DNA from: an uncultured Olsenella sp.
GTDB taxonomy: Bacteria; Actinomycetota; Coriobacteriia; Coriobacteriales; Atopobiaceae
Direction: 5' to 3'
Assembly (NCBI GenBank): GCA_949290055.1
Contig: CASEQJ010000007.1
Span: forward strand, 1 to 62,403
DNA length: 62,403 nt
A program made the position numbers and the translations under genes. The notes beneath the pieces are model-generated. The model worked only from the letters and a program-made list of their open reading frames with translations. It was not told where the DNA came from and did no database searches. Shown one piece after another: positions 44,345 to 52,869 of the stretch; position 1 is the stretch's first letter; each line of letters starts with the position of its first letter.

Positions 44345-45157
44345 TCTGACGCCGCCGGACCGCCCGCCCGTCACAAACGCATCGATGAGGACTCGGTTGC
44401 GGGCAAGCAGAGCCTCCAGCGCGGCGCGCGCCTCGTTGGAGAGCCCCAGGTCCAGAAGGTCGCGCGCCATCTCCGCGTTGACGCGGGCGTCGCAGACGTC
44501 ACCGAGCTCGTCCTGGACGCCCTTCATCCGGGCCCCCTCGGCGACCGCCCGCTCGCCCAGGAGCGCGCAGAAGGCCTCCGCGACGTAGCGCACGCGCTTG
44601 GCCCGCTTGCGCAGGGTGTGCACGGCGTCGGCGTCCGTGCGGTCAACGGCGGCGTATCCCTCGTCCACGGTGCGCACCAGCTCGTCAAAGACTGCGAGCA
44701 CGTCAGCGCGCGTCACGCCGCGCCTGCGCACGGAGTCCTTCCAGGGGAGCGCCTTCACGCGCCTGCGGACGCGCCTCAGCGCCCGACGGGTGTGACGCCC
44801 GTCCATGACGCCCACCACGCGATTGCGCTCGAGCTCGCGGAGCTCGCCGATCCTCGCGACGAGCTCGCCGCTCGGGGAGCCCAGCGCCTGGACGTCGCGT
44901 AGCATCACGTCGTACTCGCGCAGGCGCGAGGTCTCTATCACCACCGAGCGCAGGTCGTCCTGCAGCAGCCGATGACGGCGGCGCTTGAGCAGCGGAGAGA
45001 CAAACGCCAGCAGGCTCCTCAGCGTGCGGATGGAGATGCGCAGCTTGTGAATGGTCTCCACATCGTCCGGCTTGGCGAGAAACGCGCCCAGCCGTCGGTC
45101 GACCTCTTCGCAGGCGTCCTCGAGAACCCTCGTGAGCTCCTTGCGAACGTCACCCAT
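44342..45157 (-). CDS. CHAD-domain protein
   Basis: 271 residues, all helical, strongly basic. VETIHKLRISIRTLRSLLAFV and DAVHTLRKRAKRVRYVAEAFCALLG carry the conserved His, Lys and Arg residues that bind polyphosphate. CHAD proteins localise to polyphosphate granules. The domain is stand-alone here (no CYTH part). It is convergent with the importer ATPase. Confidence 0.9.
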   Translation of the reverse strand: MGDVRKELTRVLEDACEEVDRRLGAFLAKPDDVETIHKLRISIRTLRSLLAFVSPLLKRRRHRLLQDDLRSVVIETSRLREYDVMLRDVQALGSPSGELVARIGELRELERNRVVGVMDGRHTRRALRRVRRRVKALPWKDSVRRRGVTRADVLAVFDELVRTVDEGYAAVDRTDADAVHTLRKRAKRVRYVAEAFCALLGERAVAEGARMKGVQDELGDVCDARVNAEMARDLLDLGLSNEARAALEALLARNRVLIDAFVTGGRSGGVR

Positions 45158-45199
45158 CGCAGCCTCCCTTGCCGTGGCGGAGCCGGTCTTGAGGGAAGT

Positions 45200-46519
45200 C
45201 TACCCAAGCGCGTCGAGCGACTGCATCCAGGCGATGTAGACGCTCGGGTAGTGGCCGTAGAGGACCTGCATGGGGTTCACGTCGGCGAGAAGGTCGCGCA
45301 CGACCGTCGCGCCGCCGCCGAGCGTGGCGAAGTCCTCTGCCGTGGGAATCTCGCGCCCAAGGTCTTCCACGAGCTTGTCCACGCGCTCGCGGTCCTCGGG
45401 AACGTAGGGGCTCTCCACGCCCGTGTTGGCCTCGAAGACCTCGCGCATGGCCTCGTGCGCCTCGTCAAAGCCCTCGTCGCCGTAGCCGGGCAGCCACAGG
45501 TCGTGACCGTAGCGCTCGTAGCCCCAGGAGGCGAGCGGCAGGCGCGGCACCAGGTCGCTGGGGTTCATGACGTTGAAGATATTGTCATAGAGCGCGTCGC
45601 GGGCGTTGTCGAACGTGGTGACCTCGGGCGTGGCGAAGGTGTAGCAGTATATGCTCTCGAGCGGCGCGAGCACGCGCAGGCCCTGGCTCATCTCGTCGGC
45701 ATACGCCGCGGCGAGGTTGGCCGTGGCCGCGCCGCGCGAGTGCCCGGTGAAGAGAAGGCAGATGTCGTCGGTACCGTCGAGGCCCGCCTCCTCGGTGATC
45801 CGCGCCATGAGCTCGTCCACGATCTCGCGCGCGGCCTCCGAGAAGCCCTCGTGCGTGAGCTCGTCCATGTCGTAGGCGGCCGCGCTGCCCATGTTGAGGT
45901 CGCTCAGCCACTCCGAGCCGTAGCTGCCGCGAATGGACACCAGAAAGAGGGTCTTCTCGGCCCCGCTCGCGCTGGTCACGCGCTTGGTGGCCACCGAGTA
46001 GGCAACGACGTCGTCCGAGCCGGTGATGAAGTCCATGACCTCGTCGAAGATTTCGCTCCGGTACTGGTAGGAGGCCGTGGAGATCTCCTCGAAGCCCAGC
46101 TCGGCGAGCGCGGCCTCCATGTAGGCCGGAGAGCTCGAGCCCGCCTGGTAGTACGCGGACTCCGAGTTGGCCACGGCGGAGAGCACCGAGCACGTGGTGG
46201 CGAGCTCGTGGTTGTAGACCGTGGGGTCCTGGAAGAACCACTCGTCGTCCCAGGCGACCTCGGTGGAGATGGTCTCCGAACCCGTGGCCATGCTCGTGAA
46301 GTCAATGCGCGCGGTGAAGGCGCCGGTGCGCCCGGTCGAGCCCTCGAGCGCCGCGAACTCGCTCGGGGCCTGGACTACGCCCTCGCCGCGGCTGCGCTGG
46401 TCGAGCCGGTGCCACACGGCAATCGCCAGCGCGATGCCGGCCACGACCACAACGATCAGCAGGCCGAGAAGAACGCGCAGCCCCCAACGCGGACGCCTCC
46501 GCTCCGTCGCCTCCGTCAT
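45200..46519 (-). CDS. Membrane-anchored lipase (class 3-like)
   Basis: 439 residues. One N-terminal helix (LRVLLGLLIVVVVAGIALAIAV) anchors an outside domain. LFTGHSRGAATANLAAAYADE holds the nucleophile Ser in GHSRG; YTFATPEVTTFDNA and NPSDLVPRLP place the Asp, and the final His is plausible at YGHDLW. It resembles class 3 lipases and Mbeg1-type hydrolases. Its start overlaps the upstream gene's stop (ATGA), so they are co-translated. Confidence 0.82.
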   Translation of the reverse strand: MTEATERRRPRWGLRVLLGLLIVVVVAGIALAIAVWHRLDQRSRGEGVVQAPSEFAALEGSTGRTGAFTARIDFTSMATGSETISTEVAWDDEWFFQDPTVYNHELATTCSVLSAVANSESAYYQAGSSSPAYMEAALAELGFEEISTASYQYRSEIFDEVMDFITGSDDVVAYSVATKRVTSASGAEKTLFLVSIRGSYGSEWLSDLNMGSAAAYDMDELTHEGFSEAAREIVDELMARITEEAGLDGTDDICLLFTGHSRGAATANLAAAYADEMSQGLRVLAPLESIYCYTFATPEVTTFDNARDALYDNIFNVMNPSDLVPRLPLASWGYERYGHDLWLPGYGDEGFDEAHEAMREVFEANTGVESPYVPEDRERVDKLVEDLGREIPTAEDFATLGGGATVVRDLLADVNPMQVLYGHYPSVYIAWMQSLDALG

Positions 46520-47824
46520 GCGACGTCCTCGAACGTCTCTTCGGCGTCCTTCTCGACCACAGACTCGTCGGCCCTCGCGGCGGTGTCGCGCCCGGCGCCG
46601 TCGACGCGCGCGGAGTCGTCCGGCGTGATCGTCATGGACTCGAAGCGGTGCGCCATGTAGTCGTTGTCATAGTGCTCGGCGTAGAACTGCTCGACGGGCG
46701 TGGTCTGGGGAATTCCCGAGAGGCGCTCGAACCAGCAGTCCAGAGCCTCGAGCGTCATGACACCGTTCACGAGCATGAGCACGGCGCAGAGGGTGGTGAA
46801 CGAGTAGCGCACCTTCCACGGAATGAGGTTGATCAGCTTGAGCATCCACGGCAGGCAGAGCTTGATCCAGACGAAGCCGAGCGCGCCCCACATGCACATG
46901 AAGAGGGGTCGAGGTGCGCCCGCCAAAGATCACGGCGATCGGGTCCGGGAAGAGCCCGAAGATCGTGGAGCCCGAGTAGTCCCAGGCCACGGCGCCAAAG
47001 CCATACTCCATGAAGAGCGCGGTCGCCGCCTCGAAGAGACCGCCGATCACGGCGGAGACCAGGAATATGATCACCGGGTTGGCCTTGTAGAAGCGGTTGA
47101 GCGCCACCGTCATGAGCACGGCGCCAAAGCCGTAGATCGGCGAGAACGGGCCAAAGAGCAGGCCGGCGCGGTCCTGGATCTCACCGGGAACCACGACGGC
47201 AAAGTGGTAGACGGTCTCGATTATGAGGCCGAGGAAGCAGCAGATCACAAAGACCCAGAACAGGTTGAAGAAGTTGAGCTCGATGTAGCCCTTGCCCTCG
47301 TAGTCGCGGCCGAGCATGCCCTCCTCGGCAGCCTCGCGCTCCACCATGTCGCGCACATGACGCTGAAGCGCGCGCTCCTGCTTGAGCGAGGGGTCCACGG
47401 TGACCGAGACCGCGATCAGCAGGAGGAGCTGAATGACGTCGGGAACGAGCGAGAGGTCGACGCCCTGCAGCATCAGCTTGAACAGAATCTGCACCACGGA
47501 CGTCGCAATGAGCACGTGGGATATGAGCACGGCGTTGCGCCGGCTGCCCTTGCGCAGCATGCGGCCAAAGACAATGAGCGCGATGCCGTCGGCGAAGGTG
47601 ATCAGGTATGAAATAACGAGAAGAACCACGGGCAGCGTGGGGTCGGTGCCCACGACGATCATTGACGGGTCGGTCTGGAGCGCCCAGGTCATGAGTGCCG
47701 CAAACATAACCACGGCAAAGAGCGTGTACGCGCCGAGCAGAATGCAGAACAGGCCGTAGAGCCGGTAGGCGAGCGGCATTTTCTGCTTGGCGTTCTTGGG
47801 TTCGGCTTGTGTCTCTGGGGTCAT
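46516..47824 (-). pseudogene. CmpB-type putative ABC permease, interrupted by a frameshift
   Basis: An intact gene would encode about 435 residues with ten helices (PF06541-like: LNFFNLFWVFVICCFLGLIIETVYHF, GLLFGPFSPIYGFGAVLM, FEAATALFMEYGFGAVAWDYSG). After VIFGGRTST the frame is lost and continues in the next frame as LFMCMWGALGFVWIKLCLPW to the end. One extra C in the ACCCC tract (plus-strand GGGG at 46905-46908) accounts for it. This may be a sequencing error, a real lesion or phase variation. AAGGAG precedes the ATG; the end overlaps the lipase start. Confidence 0.8.
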
Positions 47825-48036
47825 GCGAGCTCCTTGAAAGGTGACACACATACAGGCATACGGAGTAGACGATACCTGACTGAAGGAGACCTTAAGGCCG
47901 CAGCGCTTGCATTTTCCGAATAGTCAAGCGATGGTTGATATTTCGAGCGCACGTCCTTCTCGCCACGGGGCACTCCCGCGGTTCCGTCCTACACTGCTCC
48001 TGAACCCACACCCGTCCCACAAGGACACTCACACTC

Positions 48037-48957
48037 ATGAACATTCGGCAGCTTCAGTTCTTCTATCGAGCGGCGCGCACGGGAAACTTCTCCGCTACCG
48101 CGCGAGCCGAAGGCGTCACGGTCCAGGCCGTCTCGAAGTCCATGCACGAGCTCGAGGAGGAGCTTGGCGGGGCGCTGTTCGTCCGCGAGGGGCGGGGCAT
48201 GCGTCTCACGCCCCTGGGGGAGACGCTGCTCGAGCCCGCGCGCAGGGTGACCGAGGGGGTCACTTCGATCGAGCAGATTGCCTCCTCGTGGCAGGACGGC
48301 CCCGCGACCAGGGGGGACCTCAGGCTGGCCCTTGTCACGCCGCCCTTCTCCAAGCACGAGTTCATTTGCGGCATCGTGGCGCACCTCATGGCGCACTCCC
48401 TCGGGGTCGAGACGAGCCTCTCCGTCCGCGTGGGGGACGACGCGCTCGCAAGCCTGCGAGCCGGCGCGCTCGACGCCCTGTTCACGATTGGTCGGCTGGA
48501 CGCCCCCGGGTGCACGTGCGCCCAGATCGGGACGGTTGCACCCGGCATCTTTCTGGGTCGCCGGCACCCGCTGCGCGGCAAGCGGCGGCTGACCTTTGCC
48601 GACCTTGAGCCCTATCCTGTGCTCTGGAACGACAGAATCGACGGCTTCAACGAGACGGTGCTCGTCACCTGCCGGAAAGCCGGGCTGGCCTCGCCGCTCG
48701 TGAACGTTGACACCAACGAGGGAGTCGTCGACTTCCTCGAGAACCGGAACGGCTACATAATGGGCGTCTACCTCAAGGCACTCAGCATTCTGCCCTTCGC
48801 CACGATGCATGACCTGGACCCGGCCGACGCGCCCACGGTCCCGGTGTGCCTCGTGCTGCCCGAGGGACCGCGACGACCCGAGGTCGAGCGACTCGACCAG
48901 TTCTGCAGGAACGAGTTCTCGCTCCTGAAACGGCTCCTGAGCTCCGAGGGCTACTGA
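48037..48957 (+). CDS. LysR-family transcriptional regulator
   Basis: 306 residues. HTH: MNIRQLQFFYRAARTGNFSATARAEGVTVQAVSKSMHELEEELG; the C-terminal half is a periplasmic-protein-like effector domain (DLRLALVTPPFSKHEF). Target unknown; no divergent structural gene. A GTCCTTCTC motif lies 75 bases upstream. The TGA stop begins a half-copy of the GGGGACAG palindrome. Confidence 0.9.
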   Translation: MNIRQLQFFYRAARTGNFSATARAEGVTVQAVSKSMHELEEELGGALFVREGRGMRLTPLGETLLEPARRVTEGVTSIEQIASSWQDGPATRGDLRLALVTPPFSKHEFICGIVAHLMAHSLGVETSLSVRVGDDALASLRAGALDALFTIGRLDAPGCTCAQIGTVAPGIFLGRRHPLRGKRRLTFADLEPYPVLWNDRIDGFNETVLVTCRKAGLASPLVNVDTNEGVVDFLENRNGYIMGVYLKALSILPFATMHDLDPADAPTVPVCLVLPEGPRRPEVERLDQFCRNEFSLLKRLLSSEGY

Positions 48958-49049
48958 GACAAAGGGGACAGGACGAGGCACAGCACGGTCCGCACGAGGC
49001 GCATGACGGAGAACTTCGGCGTGCGGCGGTAGATCTCAGAGTTCTTCAC
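48951..49049 (-). pseudogene. Truncated small membrane-protein gene (possible)
   Basis: A GTG frame of 32 residues starts KNSEIYRRTPKFSVMRLVRTVLCLVL and stops after SPLSQ, where the GGGGACAG half-palindrome lies. The first part looks like the start of a membrane protein (basic N-terminus then hydrophobic helix), and the rest is gone. It may be a remnant cut by a palindrome insertion, or chance. Confidence 0.35.
48955..48972 (+). repeat. Half-copy of the GGGGACAG palindrome at the LysR stop
   Basis: TGAGACAAAGGGGACAGG: the LysR stop codon directly followed by the left arm and core of the palindrome family, with no matching right arm. Confidence 0.5.
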
Positions 49050-49126
49050 GGTGTTCCCTTCAGGTTTTATCAGCGAAAACTCAGGTATATTAGCAGCCAA
49101 ACGCCGCCGTCAGGTGAGGGGGACAA

Positions 49127-50164
49127 ATGTCACCCATTGGTGGAACATGCGCCGAGAAGACCGTGCGCTGGGGAATCGTCGGTGCGGGCAGGATCGCGCA
49201 GCGCTTCGCGCGCAGCCTCGCGCGCGAGCCGCGCTCCGAACTCGTGGCGATCAGCTGCCGAAACGCCGCAAAGGCGGCCGCGTTCGCGGCGACGCACGGC
49301 GTGGGCGAGGACGGCACCCTCTCCGACGAGGCACTCGGCAGCGTGGCCGGCTCCGCGCACGCCGCCCTTCTCGCCCGCCCGGACGTGGACGCGGTCTACG
49401 TGGCACTGCCGCCCGCCCTGCACCTCGAGTGGTCGCTCGCGGCCCTGCGCGCCGGCAAGGCCGTGCTCTGCGAGAAGCCGCTCTGCGCGAGCCTCGAGGA
49501 GACGGTTCTTCTCGCCCGCGCGGCGCGCTCCGAGAACCTGCTGCTCATGGAGGCCACCAAGACCCGCTTTGAGCCGCTTTACCTGCGCGTTCGCGAACTC
49601 GTGGAGAACGGCGCGATCGGACGGCTGACGCGCGTGGAGACCGGGCTCTGCAGCGACATGGGTGAGCGCGTGGCCAGCGGCGCGGACTATATGTCCGACC
49701 CCGTGGGCGGCGGCAACCTGCTCGACTCCGGAATCTACTGCGCCGCGTGGCTGACCGACTACCTGACGGAGCCGATCGAGGTCCTCAGCGCCCGCGCACG
49801 CTGGGTGCGCGGCGTGGACACGTTCACGGACGCCGAGCTGCGCGCCGGCGACGTGAGCGCGCGCCTGGTCACCGCCTGCGACCAGGGAAACCCGCGCGAG
49901 GCCGTCCTTGTGGGAACCGAGGGGCGCATCGTCGTCGAGGAAATGCACCGGCCACAGCGCGCCCGGCTTGAGCGCGTGGGCGAGAAGCCCGTGGAGCTGG
50001 AGGTCCCCTACCCCGTGGACGATCTCTACGCCGAGGTCGCGCACTTTGTGGGGCTTTTGCTCGCGGGCGAGACGGAGTCGCCCGTCATGCCGCTCGCGAC
50101 CTCGCTGCGCTGCGCCGAGCTGCTCGCCGCTGTGCGCGCACGAATGGGCAACTCGGAGTCGTAG
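49127..50164 (+). CDS. Gfo/Idh/MocA-family oxidoreductase
   Basis: 345 residues. Rossmann start WGIVGAGRIAQRFARSL, then DAVYVALPPALHLEW and GKAVLCEKPLCASLEE with the catalytic Lys of the EKP motif, and GGGNLLDSGIYC in the C-terminal domain. It oxidises or reduces a sugar or related alcohol with NAD(P). The substrate is unknown. GTGAGGGGG precedes the ATG. Confidence 0.9.
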   Translation: MSPIGGTCAEKTVRWGIVGAGRIAQRFARSLAREPRSELVAISCRNAAKAAAFAATHGVGEDGTLSDEALGSVAGSAHAALLARPDVDAVYVALPPALHLEWSLAALRAGKAVLCEKPLCASLEETVLLARAARSENLLLMEATKTRFEPLYLRVRELVENGAIGRLTRVETGLCSDMGERVASGADYMSDPVGGGNLLDSGIYCAAWLTDYLTEPIEVLSARARWVRGVDTFTDAELRAGDVSARLVTACDQGNPREAVLVGTEGRIVVEEMHRPQRARLERVGEKPVELEVPYPVDDLYAEVAHFVGLLLAGETESPVMPLATSLRCAELLAAVRARMGNSES

Positions 50165-50179
50165 CGGCTTCGGTTCTGG

Positions 50180-50287
50180 CGGCTTCCTAAAAACTGGCAA
50201 CTTGGCAATAGCGGAGAAAGACGACCTGGGGTTCTTCTCGCCCGCTTCCTGAAATATGTCAACCCGGCAGACAATTCTGTGCCAAGT
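50180..50287. repeat. Imperfect direct and inverted repeats in the 3' intergenic region
   Basis: GCTTCCTAAAAACTGGCAAC (50181) is echoed by GCTTCCTGAAATATGTCAAC (50251), and ACTTGGCA (50200) is complementary to TGCCAAGT (50280). A GTTCTTCTC motif lies between. No gene is seen here. Confidence 0.45.
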
Positions 50288-50422
50288 CGGCAAATTCGAG
50301 GAGCGCCCCCGCGGGAGCTCGAAGTATCCTCCGCAGCTTGAACCCGATTCCCAGCGCACGGGCAACCCGCTACCCTAGAGGGGCAAGCGCGCCGAGCACC
50401 GGCGCACGACGAAAGGAAGCAC

Positions 50423-50698
50423 ATGGACGTTCAGGCAATCATCGCGCAGGTCTCCGCCGCCCTCGCGGACGCGCCCGAGAAGCTGCAGGAGCTCATCTCC
50501 GACCCCAAGGGCACCATCGAAGGCATCACCGGCATCGAGCTCGGCGAGGGCGACCTCTCCCAGATCGTCGACGGCGTCAAGAGCGGCATCGCCGACGGCA
50601 GCCTCGACCTGGGCGGGTTTGACCTGGGAGGCCTCGACCTGGGCGGCATCGCCGGCAACCTCGGCGGCATGCTCGGCGGCCTCTTTGGCAAGAAGTAG
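50423..50698 (+). CDS. Small Gly/Leu-rich hypothetical protein
   Basis: 91 residues. A helical N-terminus (VQAIIAQVSAALADAPEKLQELISD) is followed by an acidic segment and by tandem LGG repeats (DLGGFDLGGLDLGGIAGNLGGMLGGLFGKK). The repeat-rich, glycine-patterned C-terminus could oligomerise or contact membranes. No family recognised with certainty. Good start with GAAAGGAAG before it, and a terminator after it, so it is probably expressed alone. Confidence 0.7.
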   Translation: MDVQAIIAQVSAALADAPEKLQELISDPKGTIEGITGIELGEGDLSQIVDGVKSGIADGSLDLGGFDLGGLDLGGIAGNLGGMLGGLFGKK

Positions 50699-50726
50699 GG
50701 ACGGCCGACAGCCCGACCCGCAGACC

Positions 50727-50754
50727 GGGGCCGCCCTCATGGCGGCTCCGTTTT
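50727..50754 (+). terminator. Intrinsic terminator after the small protein gene
   Basis: Stem GGGGCCGCC with GGCGGCTCC, loop CTCAT, followed by GTTTT. Best canonical terminator in this part of the window. Confidence 0.85.
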
Positions 50755-50755
50755 G

Positions 50756-51283
50756 CTACCTCAGGAGGTAGGCGGAGACGATCTCCGCATAGTAGGCGGT
50801 GTGCGGGGCGTCGGTGGCGTAGTAGTGCTCGCGCAGGTCGTCCGGAAGGCGCGACTCGTCCTGCCCGTCCTTGTAGAGCACGCGGCACTCCAGGGTGAGG
50901 GGCAGCTCCTGAATGGCAGGCGCGGCCACCTCCTCGCCGTCCACGAGCGTGAGACCGAGCTCGGCCACCTTGTCCATGTCGCGGCCGCTCTTGGAGCCGC
51001 AGACCGCGAGAATCTGGGTCACGCGCTGGTCGTGGTCCTTCTCGCCCGTGCGCATGGGCACGCTGACCGTGAACTCGCCGCTCTTCTCGAGCAGGCCATA
51101 GGTAAAGCGGCTGCTGCGGACATAGGCCACAAAGAGCTGCTTGCCCCACTCGACGCCCAGCGTGCCCCAGCCTATGGTCATGGGGTTTGCGCGTCCGTCC
51201 GCGCTCGCGGTCAGCAGCACGCCCTTGGGCAGCTCGCGCAGAATGGTGGGTGCGTACTCGGTGACGTCGATCTTCTCGCGCAT
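50756..51283 (-). CDS. Flavin reductase-like protein
   Basis: 175 residues, split barrel. LPKGVLLTASADGRANPMTIGWGTLG is the FMN-binding start and FTVSVPMRTGEKDHDQ the middle of the flavoredoxin/flavin reductase family. It may pass electrons from NAD(P)H to flavin or to another protein. GGAGGC precedes the ATG. Convergent with the small Gly-rich protein. Confidence 0.88.
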   Translation of the reverse strand: MREKIDVTEYAPTILRELPKGVLLTASADGRANPMTIGWGTLGVEWGKQLFVAYVRSSRFTYGLLEKSGEFTVSVPMRTGEKDHDQRVTQILAVCGSKSGRDMDKVAELGLTLVDGEEVAAPAIQELPLTLECRVLYKDGQDESRLPDDLREHYYATDAPHTAYYAEIVSAYLLR

Positions 51284-51340
51284 GATAGCCTCCGGCTCAA
51301 CGTAGAATCTGATTGACCCGATTATAGGAGGGGAGCCGCC

Positions 51341-52003
51341 ATGAGCAGCCTCGAGAACGTCCGCGTGTTCACCCAGAGCGCCATTCGGGTCGAGGGGGTG
51401 GCGGGGACCGTCGTCTGCTTTGACCCCTTTGCGCTCACGGACGCCGAGGCCACGCACGACGCGGACTACGTGCTGATCACCCACGCCCACTACGACCACC
51501 TCTCGCCCGAGGACTACGCGCGCGTGGCGGGCGAGAAGACCGTGGTGGTGGCGCCGGCAAGCATGGCCCAGGAGGTCGCGGGGCTAGGCGCCGCCGCAAC
51601 GCACCTCATGAGCGCGGGCGAGATAATCGAGCTGCCCGGGCTCACCGTGGAGGCGGTGCCCGCCTACAACGTGAAGCCCGAGCGCCTGGGCATGCACCCG
51701 CAGGCGAACGGCTGGCTCGGCTACGTGGTCACGCTCGACGGCGCGCCCACGCGCTACTACGTCTCCGGCGACACGGACCAGAACGCGGACAACGAGGTCG
51801 TGAGCTGCGACGTCGCGCTCGTGCCGATCGGCGGCACCTACACCTGCGACCCGCGCCAGGCGGCGGCCTTCGTGAACGCGCTGCGCCCGCACGCCGTCGT
51901 GCCCACCCATTACGGCAGCATCGTCGGCACCTATGCCGACTTCGACGCCTTTGCCGCCGCGGTGGACCCCGCGATCGAGGTCGTCAAGAAGCTCGAGCGC
52001 TAG
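51341..52003 (+). CDS. MBL-fold metallo-hydrolase (UlaG-like)
   Basis: 220 residues. LITHAHYDHLSPEDY carries the metal-binding His-x-His-x-Asp-His; YYVSGDTDQNAD and VVPTHYGSIVG complete the UlaG/MBL set. The family opens phosphorylated lactones or related esters. Substrate unknown. AGGAGGGG before the ATG. Confidence 0.9.
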   Translation: MSSLENVRVFTQSAIRVEGVAGTVVCFDPFALTDAEATHDADYVLITHAHYDHLSPEDYARVAGEKTVVVAPASMAQEVAGLGAAATHLMSAGEIIELPGLTVEAVPAYNVKPERLGMHPQANGWLGYVVTLDGAPTRYYVSGDTDQNADNEVVSCDVALVPIGGTYTCDPRQAAAFVNALRPHAVVPTHYGSIVGTYADFDAFAAAVDPAIEVVKKLER

Positions 52004-52081
52004 CCGTCGCCCCCCCTTTCCAATCTGTACGGTATTTCTCCGTACAAATGGGTATACTAACTGCCAAGAGGAGGGGTAGAC

Positions 52082-52357
52082 ATGGCCACAATAACCAACG
52101 CGTCCAAGACGTCTCGCCTTGACATGCGCATGAGCGACGAGCAGCGCTCGGAGATCGAACGCGCAGCGTCCATCAAGGGGATGAGCCTCACGCAGTGGGC
52201 ACTTCAGAACCTGCTCGCCGCCGCACGGCGAGACATTCAGGAAGAGACGGTCACGCGCCTGTCCATGAGCGCATTTGACCAGTTCAAGTCAGCTCTTGAC
52301 GCAGGCATGCCCCCTGAGGCCGCCGCGCTTCTTGACCAGAAGCCGGTCTGGGAATGA
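52082..52357 (+). CDS. tacA: DUF1778 antitoxin (TacA-like)
   Basis: 91 residues. RLDMRMSDEQRSEIERAASIKGMSLTQWALQNLLAAARR is a ribbon-helix-helix of the DUF1778 type; the C-terminus (FDQFKSALDAGMPPEAAALLDQKPVW) wraps the toxin. Its stop overlaps the toxin start by four bases. Typical autoregulated antitoxin. Confidence 0.9.
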   Translation: MATITNASKTSRLDMRMSDEQRSEIERAASIKGMSLTQWALQNLLAAARRDIQEETVTRLSMSAFDQFKSALDAGMPPEAAALLDQKPVWE

Positions 52358-52830
52358 CGGCCTTCTCCGCACCGCGCCAGCTCGGCGAGAAGGACGACCT
52401 CTCGAGCTTCTCCTGCGGGACAGAGATTGTCGACGACTGGGTTCGCCACAGGGCACACAAGGCCATGTCGCAAGGCACGGCAGTCGTCTACGTGTGTCTT
52501 GCCGACGAGCAAGTTGCCAGCCTCTATTCCCTTAGTGCCCATTCGGTCGCGCGCTCGGACGTGAGGGGCGGTTGGCTGCGTCGCAACACGCCCGAGCAGA
52601 TTCCCGCCGTCCTTCTCGGCATGCTGGGCGTCGACAAGGACTACCAGGGGCAGGGCCTTGGTAAATCACTGCTGCGCGACGCCATCCTCCGAGCAAGAGG
52701 CGTTTCCCGCGAAATCGGGGCACGGGCACTGCTCGTAGACCCCGCAGGCGAGAGCACGTCCCAGTTCTATGAGAAATATGGCTTCAGGCCGTTACCCGAG
52801 ACCGAGCGGCTGTTCCTTCCCCTGCACTAA
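52354..52830 (+). CDS. tacT: GNAT-family toxin (TacT-like tRNA acetyltransferase)
   Basis: 158 residues. FSCGTEIVDDWVRHRAHKAMSQGTAVVYVCL is the TacT start; LLGMLGVDKDYQGQGLGKSLLRDAI the acetyl-CoA loop; QFYEKYGFRPLP the usual end. TacT toxins acetylate the amino group of charged tRNAs. Coupled to the DUF1778 antitoxin. Confidence 0.9.
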   Translation: MTAFSAPRQLGEKDDLSSFSCGTEIVDDWVRHRAHKAMSQGTAVVYVCLADEQVASLYSLSAHSVARSDVRGGWLRRNTPEQIPAVLLGMLGVDKDYQGQGLGKSLLRDAILRARGVSREIGARALLVDPAGESTSQFYEKYGFRPLPETERLFLPLH

Positions 52831-52836
52831 CACGCC

Positions 52837-52869
52837 AATGATACGAAGGGACAGTCTCTTCGTATCATT
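52837..52869. repeat. Stop-codon palindrome between convergent genes
   Basis: Arms AATGATACGAAGGGA and CTCTTCGTATCATT around CAGT. The TGA stop of the S10 peptidase gene lies in the right arm; the toxin gene ends 7 bases to the left. Same architecture as the GGGGACAG family, with degenerate core. Confidence 0.8.

Noticed and set aside
29958..52830. Prophage or integrative element linking the two toxin-antitoxin pairs
   Set aside because: No integrase, phage structural gene or att-like repeats between them; the DNA between is ordinary chromosomal content.
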